Positions 23,123-26,534 of a DNA stretch of 26,534 bases are shown in pieces (the stretch's first letter is position 1; each line of letters starts with the position of its first letter). The DNA is taken from positions 1,016,886 to 1,043,419 of the forward strand of contig CP070709.1 of the NCBI GenBank assembly GCA_020350305.1. Direction: 5' to 3'. The position numbers and the translations under genes are program-made. The notes below the pieces were generated by a model. That model saw only the letters and a list, made by a program, of their open reading frames with translations. It did no database searches and was not told the DNA's origin. This DNA is from Candidatus Bathyarchaeota archaeon. Lineage in GTDB: Archaea; Thermoproteota; Bathyarchaeia; Bathyarchaeales; Bathyarchaeaceae.

Positions 23123-24194
23123 AAGCTCAGTTACGGAGAAGCGAAAGAAAGTTCTAGTTGGTTTGGAAAACTTTGGAACGAAGCTCTACGACCAGATGGA
23201 AGAAGGCGTTTTTCCTTGGATTAAGATGCCAAGCCGATCCATCGAAAACATCTTTTACAGTCAAGAGGTTCGGCAATACATTTTAGGAGACAAAACTGTA
23301 CGTAGAAGTTCTCGGAATATACGTCACATTCGTCCTCTTACGCGGCTGGTTTGGGCTGCCCGTTTTGTCCATGAACTTACGCAACATCGAAAGACTTCTA
23401 CTCTTCGTGATGTGTATTATTCAGCGCAGGCGTATGACATGTCGTTCAAGGACCAACCGGAATCTAACAATATCATAACTGACCTTGAAACTGTGGCCGG
23501 TCTCTCCCGAGAGGATTTTAACGTTTTTCCTGAAGAACGTTCAGCCATCTTCGGTGACTTGACCATCGAATACACAGTTCCCGGCTATGAAGGTAGAGAA
23601 CTGAATTTGACATCGCATCCCGACGGAATGATGATAGGCCCAGCGCTTACTTCTGCCAATTTTGTTAAAACCGGCGCAGACATGGTAATAGCTATCGAGA
23701 AAGGGGGTTTATTCACACGTTTCATAGAGGAGGCGGTTCACAAAAAATTCAATGCACTCCTTGTGCTTACGGCAGGTCAAGCCCCCCGTGCTACAAGACA
23801 TTTTATTCACAGACTAAACAAAGAGTTGGACCTCCCAGTACACATATTCACTGACGGCGACCCGTGGGGAATGCACATTGCAATGGTTATTATCTCAGGA
23901 TCGGCGAACGCAGCCCATCTCAGAGAGTTGACCACGCCCGATGCCACTTGGAGCGGTATGTGGGCAACTGATATCGTGGACTATAAGCTACCGAGTGATG
24001 CGTTGACTGACATAGATATCAAACGCCTCCACGAGCTGCAGAAAGACCCACGTTATAAAGGAAAACTTTGGCAAAGAGAGGTGAAGAAGTTTTTAAAGAT
24101 CAAGAAGAAGGCGGAACAAGAAGCTTTCAGCAGATACGGATTAACATACATTGTTGATGAATATCTTCCTGCGAAGCTGAAAGAGACTAGCTGA
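23103..24194 (+). CDS. top6A: DNA topoisomerase VI subunit A (Spo11 homologue)
   Basis: Cleavage subunit of topoisomerase VI. The catalytic tyrosine lies in TLRDVYYSAQA (Tyr106 by alignment with Spo11), inside the winged-helix domain. The Toprim domain has MVIAIEKGGLF (Glu199) and HIFTDGDPWGMHI (Asp251, Asp253), the metal site. A TTG at 23103, within the last codons of top6B, is the start; no ATG occurs before residue 32, so a shorter form would lose the conserved N-terminal helix. The 363-residue length is typical. No terminator-like T run is seen before the next gene. Confidence 0.96.
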   Translation: MKKKKNESSVTEKRKKVLVGLENFGTKLYDQMEEGVFPWIKMPSRSIENIFYSQEVRQYILGDKTVRRSSRNIRHIRPLTRLVWAARFVHELTQHRKTSTLRDVYYSAQAYDMSFKDQPESNNIITDLETVAGLSREDFNVFPEERSAIFGDLTIEYTVPGYEGRELNLTSHPDGMMIGPALTSANFVKTGADMVIAIEKGGLFTRFIEEAVHKKFNALLVLTAGQAPRATRHFIHRLNKELDLPVHIFTDGDPWGMHIAMVIISGSANAAHLRELTTPDATWSGMWATDIVDYKLPSDALTDIDIKRLHELQKDPRYKGKLWQREVKKFLKIKKKAEQEAFSRYGLTYIVDEYLPAKLKETS

Positions 24195-24289
24195 TTTAAT
24201 CTCCGTAAAGCTCCCTACTTATCGGTATTTTAATAAGGTTAAAATAACGCTTTCACAACCTAAAGCAAGCCTAGAATAGAGGGTAGGAC

Positions 24290-24493
24290 ATGAGCAAAGA
24301 GGTTGGTACCGGATTAGCAATAGCTGAGAAACTCTCTGGGTTAATAGTCATCCTCATAGGGGCGATAACCACCTATTTTACGTATACTAGTCCCCCTTCG
24401 GGATATGTTAAGCCTTTCTCTGGCATCTTTTTAGTCGCTGGCTTTGTATTAATGGCGGTTGGCATTGTTTTAGTGTTAGCAAGGGCTGAATAG
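24290..24493 (+). CDS. small two-helix membrane protein
   Basis: A 67-residue protein with two hydrophobic helices, LIVILIGAITTYFTYTS (about 18-34) and FSGIFLVAGFVLMAVGIVLVL (about 43-63), joined by a short PPSGYVKP turn. ATG 24290 follows GAGGGTAGG. TTTTAATAAGG near 24228-24238 may be its TATA box. No homologous family of known function is recognised. The clean start, promoter and hydrophobic pattern argue that it is real. Confidence 0.65.
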   Translation: MSKEVGTGLAIAEKLSGLIVILIGAITTYFTYTSPPSGYVKPFSGIFLVAGFVLMAVGIVLVLARAE

Positions 24494-24548
24494 ACATAAT
24501 TTTGGCGCCGCCGGACGGATTCGGACCGTCGACCCACTGGTTAACAGC

Positions 24549-24578
24549 TTCAACCTCTGATAGAGATTCTACCAAAGT
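24549..24578 (-). other. tRNA-Asn intron 2 (position 30/31)
   Basis: This 30-base intron interrupts the anticodon stem. CAAC (bases 25-28) pairs with GTTG at the intron end. The flanking 3-base bulges are TGA and AAG, cut as TG|A and AA|G, which restores ACTGG. Inside the intron CTTT/AGAG can extend the structure. The canonical 37/38 site is uninterrupted. Confidence 0.85.
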
Positions 24579-24601
24579 CAGTTGCTCTACCTAACTGAGC
24601 T

Positions 24602-24625
24602 TTCGCCCACGTTTGTGTCGCGTGT
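24602..24625 (-). other. tRNA-Asn intron 1 (position 8/9)
   Basis: This 24-base intron lies between T8 and A9. CGCC of the acceptor strand pairs with GGCG near the intron end, with 3-base bulges GTA and AAA on opposite strands. Cutting after the second bulge base on each side yields GCCGCCGTAGCTCAG exactly. A second helix, CACG/CGTG, closes the intron loop. This is a complete bulge-helix-bulge for the archaeal splicing endonuclease. Confidence 0.85.
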
Positions 24626-24675
24626 ACGGCGGCTTGATTTTCCAACGGCGCCGTTTAATTTGACACTTTGTAGCG

Positions 24676-24804
24676 ATATTTAAAGTTTGGTTGCAGAGAT
24701 GTCGAACTTCAGATGCGCACACATAATATGCAAGTGGCTCCTTTAGCGAAAGAGGAATCAGAAAACCTTTTGATGCTAAAGAACTATTCAATTAACCAAA
24801 GGAG
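24676..24804 (+). promoter_or_regulatory. promoter and structured leader of the LsrF-like operon
   Basis: ATATTTAAAG (24676-24685) predicts transcription from about 24710, leaving a leader of about 100 bases. In it, CTTTAGC (24741-24747) can pair with GCTAAAG (24775-24781), while the overlapping CTCCTTT (24738-24744) can pair with AAAGGAG (24798-24804) of the Shine-Dalgarno. The two pairings share CTTT and exclude one another, as in on/off translational switches. Confidence 0.4.
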
Positions 24805-24813
24805 GTATCATTC

Positions 24814-25611
24814 ATGAGTTGGGGAATTAGAAATCGTTTAGCACGACTAATACCACCTGATGGTCATTGCTTGTTTCTGCCTATAGATCACGGATATTTT
24901 CAAGGACCTACTACAAAATTAGAAAAGCCAGGCGAAACTGTCAAGCCACTTCTACCTTATTGCGACGCAATTTTTGCCACGAGAGGAGTACTGCGTTCAT
25001 GTATAGATCCGAATAGTAAAACACCCATCATTCTAAGAGTATCTGGTGGCACGAGTATTGTTGGAGAAGATCTGGCCAATGAAGGAATAACCACATCTAT
25101 AAAAGAAGCTCTACGTCTTAATGCGTCAGCCGTAGGTCTTTCTATCTTTGTTGGTAGCAAATATGAGCATCAGACATTACTAAATCTTGCCAGACTCGTT
25201 GATGACGCTGAAGAATATGGAATTCCTGTAATGGCGGTTACTGCCGTAGGTAAGGAGTTGGGAAAGAGAGAAGCTCGTTATCTTGCTTTATCCTGTAGAA
25301 TTGCTGCTGAACTGGGTGCCAGAGTAGTAAAAACTTACTGGTGTGAAAACTTTGAAAAGGTTGTAGAGGGTTGCCCTGTTCCAGTCGTTATGGCGGGTGG
25401 ACCTAAAGTAAACACAGAACTTGAGGTATTTGAATTTGTACATGATGGTATCCAAAAAGGCGCTATAGGTGTAAACCTAGGAAGAAACATTTGGAAAAGT
25501 GATTACCCAATTGCAATGATCAAGTCTATAAGAGCAGTGGTTCATGAAAATGCCACCGCAAAAGAAGCGAATGAATTGTTTGAGAATCTCAAGAAAGAAG
25601 AAATAGGGTAG
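24814..25611 (+). CDS. LsrF-like class I aldolase / thiolase (DhnA family)
   Basis: A 265-residue TIM-barrel aldolase. The sequence follows bacterial LsrF closely: SWGIRNRLARLIPPDG, LPIDHGYFQGPTTKLE, ATRGVLRS, VGSKYEHQ, AVTAVGKELG, ARVVKTYW with the Schiff-base Lys173, GCPVPVVMAGG and GVNLGRNIWKSDYPIAMIKSIRAVVH. LsrF cleaves a phosphorylated autoinducer-2 product by thiolysis. The relatives in archaea also include fructose-bisphosphate aldolase and the ADTH synthase of aromatic-amino-acid synthesis, so the exact substrate is open. ATG 24814 follows a perfect AAAGGAGGT at seven bases. An alcohol dehydrogenase starts 11 bases after its stop, suggesting catabolism of a sugar- or polyol-derived compound. 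Confidence 0.8.
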   Translation: MSWGIRNRLARLIPPDGHCLFLPIDHGYFQGPTTKLEKPGETVKPLLPYCDAIFATRGVLRSCIDPNSKTPIILRVSGGTSIVGEDLANEGITTSIKEALRLNASAVGLSIFVGSKYEHQTLLNLARLVDDAEEYGIPVMAVTAVGKELGKREARYLALSCRIAAELGARVVKTYWCENFEKVVEGCPVPVVMAGGPKVNTELEVFEFVHDGIQKGAIGVNLGRNIWKSDYPIAMIKSIRAVVHENATAKEANELFENLKKEEIG

Positions 25612-25622
25612 TTGCCGGTATC

Positions 25623-26534
25623 ATGCGGGTAGCGATGTATTACAACAATAAAGACATCAAAATAGAGGAGATGCCAAAACCAGAAATAGGTCCCAATGAA
25701 TTGCTGGTAGAAACTATGGCCTGTGGCATATGTGGCAGCGACGTAATGGAGTGGTATCGCATCAAAGAGGCGCCGAGAGTCCTAGGACATGAGATGACAG
25801 GAGAAATTGGAGAAATTGGAGATAATGTGAAAGATTTCAAAGTTGGAGATAGAGTTTTTGTATCCCATCATGTTCCCTGTAATAAGTGCCTATATTGTTT
25901 AGATGGTCAACATACTGTATGCGAAACTTTACACAACACGAACCTTGATCCTGGCGGGTTCTCTGAATATGTTCGTGTGCCAAGGATAAATGCTGAATAT
26001 GGAACATTTTTGCTACCTGATGAAATATCTTTCGAGGATGGAACTTTTATCGAGCCTTTAGGCTGTGTTATAAGAGGGCAAAGAAGAGCAAGCATAGAAT
26101 CAAATCATACTATTCTCGTCATAGGCAGCGGTGTCTCCGGATTACTTCACATAAAGCTTGCCCGTGCTAAAGGCGTTGAAAGAGTGATTGCAACCGATAT
26201 CAACGAATACCGTATGAATGCGGCAAAGAAATTCGGAGCAGACGATGTGATCAATGCTAGAGATGATGTACCTGCCCGTGTAAAAGAAGCTAATAAAGGT
26301 AGACTCGCTGATCGTATTGTTGTCTGCACAGGAGCCGTATCAGCTATCAAACAGGCTTTGAAATCTATAGATGCCGGAGGCACCATTCTTTTCTTTGCTC
26401 CTACTTTGCCCAGAGTCGATATTTTTCTACCCTTCAACGAGTTTTGGAGCAAACAGATAACTTTAACGACTACCTATGCAGCTGCCCCTGACGATCTTGA
26501 AAAAGCGATCGAATTGATTCGTTCTCGCGAAGTG
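25623..26534 (+). CDS. zinc-dependent medium-chain alcohol/polyol dehydrogenase (3'-truncated)
   Basis: From ATG 25623 the frame runs 304 codons to the window edge without a stop. Catalytic-zinc ligands appear in MACGICGSD (Cys34) and VLGHEMTGEIG (His56, Glu57). The structural-zinc lobe is CNKCLYCLDGQHTVC (Cys86, Cys89, Cys92, Cys100), followed by FIEPLGCVIRG and the Rossmann turn VIGSGVSGLL (168-173) with TDINEYR at the end of strand two, favouring NAD+. It resembles sorbitol/threonine dehydrogenases. Only the last few dozen residues are missing. Close spacing to the aldolase gene indicates one operon, the dehydrogenase perhaps oxidising a polyol or sugar linked to the aldolase step. Confidence 0.9.
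   Translation, partial: MRVAMYYNNKDIKIEEMPKPEIGPNELLVETMACGICGSDVMEWYRIKEAPRVLGHEMTGEIGEIGDNVKDFKVGDRVFVSHHVPCNKCLYCLDGQHTVCETLHNTNLDPGGFSEYVRVPRINAEYGTFLLPDEISFEDGTFIEPLGCVIRGQRRASIESNHTILVIGSGVSGLLHIKLARAKGVERVIATDINEYRMNAAKKFGADDVINARDDVPARVKEANKGRLADRIVVCTGAVSAIKQALKSIDAGGTILFFAPTLPRVDIFLPFNEFWSKQITLTTTYAAAPDDLEKAIELIRSREV

Larger units (their letters stand above)
24503..24633 (-). tRNA. tRNA-Asn (GTT) with two introns
   Basis: On the minus strand a perfect 7-bp acceptor stem, GCCGCCG (24627-24633) with CGGCGGC (24507-24513), is followed by discriminator G and an encoded CCA. After removal of 24- and 30-base introns the tRNA is 77 bases: T8, A9, D arm GCTC/GAGC with G15, G18 and G19 in place, anticodon stem ACTGG/CCAGT with loop CTGTTAA (GTT at 24543-24545), a 5-base variable loop, and T arm GACGG/CCGTC. 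Position 55 is C instead of the near-universal T (loop TCCGAAT). A TATA-like CTTTAAATAT lies about 45-50 bases upstream (complement of 24676-24685). Confidence 0.9.

Overview
This window is chromosomal DNA from an archaeon. It carries aIF2-beta, aIF1A, a RIO1-type kinase, a two-KH Pno1/Dim2-type protein, both subunits of DNA topoisomerase VI, archaeal Elp3, FtsZ and an intron-split tRNA. TATA-like boxes are followed by short leaders, TTG and GTG starts are common, and there are oligo-T terminators. FtsZ and topoisomerase VI together with non-canonical tRNA introns fit the Bathyarchaeia or a related deep Thermoproteota/TACK lineage. That placement is inference, because no rRNA is present. No phage, IS element, CRISPR array or plasmid function was seen.

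Layout. 1-4.1 kb holds the tail of a nitroreductase, a frameshifted membrane protein, a rhodanese/ABM fusion with a DUF202 membrane protein (minus strand), and a tight PH/GRAM-like, zinc-ribbon, transglutaminase-like operon. 4.2-10.5 kb is a stress/redox and small-enzyme region: a YyaL/SPATA20-type thioredoxin-domain protein, a CoA-binding protein, MsrA-MsrB, a HAD hydrolase, a degenerate thioredoxin-like gene, a Cys-rich DUF3795 protein and an HExxH protein. 10.5-11.0 kb is a gene-free gap between convergent genes, with a 10-bp-phased polypyrimidine array and long G runs. 11.0-14.0 kb (minus) is ribbon-helix-helix regulator, ftsZ, then elp3. 14.25-15.5 kb is an e-MtaB/CDKAL1-type tRNA methylthiotransferase. 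15.7-18.6 kb (minus) is the split glycine decarboxylase P-protein, gcvPA-gcvPB. 18.9-21.4 kb is a translation and ribosome-biogenesis cluster (aIF2-beta, DUF424, aIF1A, RIO1, KH). 21.6-24.2 kb is top6B-top6A. Then come a two-helix membrane peptide, a tRNA-Asn(GTT) on the minus strand, an LsrF-like class I aldolase and a zinc alcohol dehydrogenase cut by the window edge.

The best finds are: (1) a tRNA-Asn gene with two introns at non-canonical sites (8/9 and 30/31), each reconstructing an exact bulge-helix-bulge; (2) a 51-codon ribbon-helix-helix gene overlapping ftsZ, with a strong Shine-Dalgarno but no ATG/GTG/TTG, reminiscent of the CdrS regulator of archaeal ftsZ; (3) the 10-bp-phased pyrimidine array; (4) recurrent alternating purine-pyrimidine tracts in most intergenic gaps of the first 16 kb; (5) a leader before the LsrF-like gene with two mutually exclusive pairings, one of which masks the Shine-Dalgarno.

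All functional calls rest on recognised motifs in the translated sequence. No database search was possible.
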